This document shows positions 6,169 through 6,851 of a stretch of DNA of 6,851 nucleotides, piece by piece. The notes under the pieces were generated by a model, which was given only the letters and a program-made list of their open reading frames with translations, was not told the DNA's origin and did not search any database. Both the position numbers and the translations under genes were made by a program. Source of the stretch: Thermoactinomycetaceae bacterium (GTDB lineage: Bacteria > Bacillota > Bacilli > Thermoactinomycetales > Thermoactinomycetaceae); the NCBI GenBank assembly GCA_025449475.1, contig JANWJM010000097.1, positions 1 through 6,851 on the forward strand, written 5' to 3'. Positions within the stretch are counted from its first letter, which is position 1, and each line of letters starts with the position of its first letter.

Positions 6169-6264
6169 AATCGTATGTTATGCTATTAACAGAAAGAGTA
6201 TGTTTGTTTTTATCAATAACATGAATGGGCTGAATATTTAGGTTGGAAGGGGTTATTACTTTTT

Positions 6265-6851
6265 ATGTCCAAAACAACTTCCCCTCTAAGGTATCCTGGT
6301 GGAAAATACAAATTTTACAAAAAAATGATTTCTATATTAGAGCTAAATAAAATTTCAAATATCCATTACGTCGAACCATTTGCCGGCGGAGCTGGATTAG
6401 CCACTTCTTTACTCCTTAACAATAAGGTGAAAAAAATTAAAATAAACGATTATGATCGCTCAATTTACGCATTCTGGTATTCGATACTAAATTACACAGA
6501 TGACTTTTGTCAAAAAATCATTGAAACGGATATAAGTATATCCGAGTGGCATAAACAAAAAGAAATTCAACATAAGAAACATAGTACTGACCTATTTAAA
6601 CTCGGTTTTTCTACATTCTTCTTAAACCGAACGAACCGGTCGGGAATTCTAAAAGCTGGGCCAATCGGTGGATACAAGCAAAAAGGTACATATAAAATTG
6701 ACTGTCGATTTAATAAAAACAGACTAATAAAAAACATTAAAGAGATTGCATCCTTTAAAAATAGCATTGAGTTAACTAATCTAGACGCTCTAGATTTTAT
6801 CGGACAATTTAAGGATTTAAAGAGTGAAAATTATTTTATATTTCTCGATCC
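6265..6851 (+). CDS. D12-class DNA N6-adenine methyltransferase, 3' part beyond the window
   Basis: The visible 195 residues are the N-terminal part of an adenine-specific DNA methyltransferase that transfers a methyl group from S-adenosylmethionine to adenine N6 in its target site. Motif X is LRYPGGK (8-14), the AdoMet-binding motif I is VEPFAGGAG (36-44), IND (60-62) lies at the acidic end of the next strand, and the class-typical FFLNRTNRSGI is at 118-128, followed by AGPIGGYKQKGTYKID. The last complete codon is the D of the catalytic DPPY motif (D195), so the active site is cut by the edge. Family members are usually about 270 residues. ATG at 6265 is chosen because motif X follows directly; AAGGGG (6247-6252) is 12 nt upstream, rather far. 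The gene is visibly richer in A and T than the efflux genes, with many AAA, ATA and TTA codons, suggesting separate acquisition. It could be a restriction-modification partner or an orphan or phage enzyme; the downstream genes would tell. Confidence 0.92.
   Translation, partial: MSKTTSPLRYPGGKYKFYKKMISILELNKISNIHYVEPFAGGAGLATSLLLNNKVKKIKINDYDRSIYAFWYSILNYTDDFCQKIIETDISISEWHKQKEIQHKKHSTDLFKLGFSTFFLNRTNRSGILKAGPIGGYKQKGTYKIDCRFNKNRLIKNIKEIASFKNSIELTNLDALDFIGQFKDLKSENYFIFLD

Larger units (their letters stand above)
5901..6264. other. Gene-free stretch between the TetR cassette and the methyltransferase
   Basis: No reading frame with a plausible start and RBS is seen on either strand. The stretch is AT-rich, especially right of 6060. 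It holds a terminator-like hairpin, an inverted repeat and a promoter candidate, each listed separately. Two RBS-like strings, AAAGGAG and AAGGAG (about 6062-6082), have no start codon at a workable distance and may be leftovers of a lost gene. Confidence 0.6.

Noticed and set aside
6567..6767. Minus-strand open frame inside the methyltransferase gene
   Set aside because: The plus strand carries clear methyltransferase motifs over the same bases; the hydrophobic translation comes from reading AT-rich codons backwards.
1..6851. CRISPR arrays, tRNA or rRNA genes, insertion sequences, riboswitches or a replication origin
   Set aside because: No regularly spaced direct repeats, cloverleaf, transposase motif or recognisable aptamer could be found on either strand.

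Overview
The window reads as a low-to-moderate GC Gram-positive chromosome, most likely Bacillales. The basis is strong AGGAGG-type ribosome binding sites, consensus-like TTGACA/TATAAT promoters, a TetL/TetK-like 14-helix efflux protein and a polyketide-exporter type ABC permease. No finer taxonomic placement is possible from the sequence alone.

Layout. Bases 1-327 (+) hold the eroded 3' end of an exporter-type ABC ATPase gene, with an in-frame stop, a small deletion and a lost D-loop aspartate. Everything from 429 to about 5811 lies on the minus strand and is transcribed from right to left as two regulator-plus-efflux cassettes. Cassette A is a TetR-family regulator (5811-5185), an ABC ATPase (5070-4189) and a two-half ABC exporter permease of the tetronasin-resistance type (4163-2550). 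Cassette B is a second TetR-family regulator (2465-1875) and a TetL-like drug/H+ antiporter of the major facilitator superfamily (1799-429), closed by a 12-bp hairpin terminator (377-333). From about 5900 to 6264 there is no gene, only a terminator-like hairpin, an 8-bp-arm inverted repeat and a candidate promoter. At 6265 (+) a D12-class DNA adenine methyltransferase starts; the window edge cuts it inside its catalytic DPPY motif.

How the genes work together. Each regulator gene appears to be self-controlled by its own operator. The cassette A promoter is bracketed by two TTGACC-N5-GGTCAA palindromes. The cassette B promoter (TTGACA-N17-TATAGT) runs into a 19-bp near-palindrome, and a 17/19 copy of the conserved part of this site lies before the antiporter gene. 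The simplest reading is drug- or metabolite-induced relief of repression of two export pumps. The substrates cannot be read from the sequence. The methyltransferase is visibly more AT-rich than the efflux genes and probably belongs to a separate module continuing to the right. I do not see a demonstrably new system. The most unusual points are the abnormal start of the first TetR gene and the clear operator architecture.
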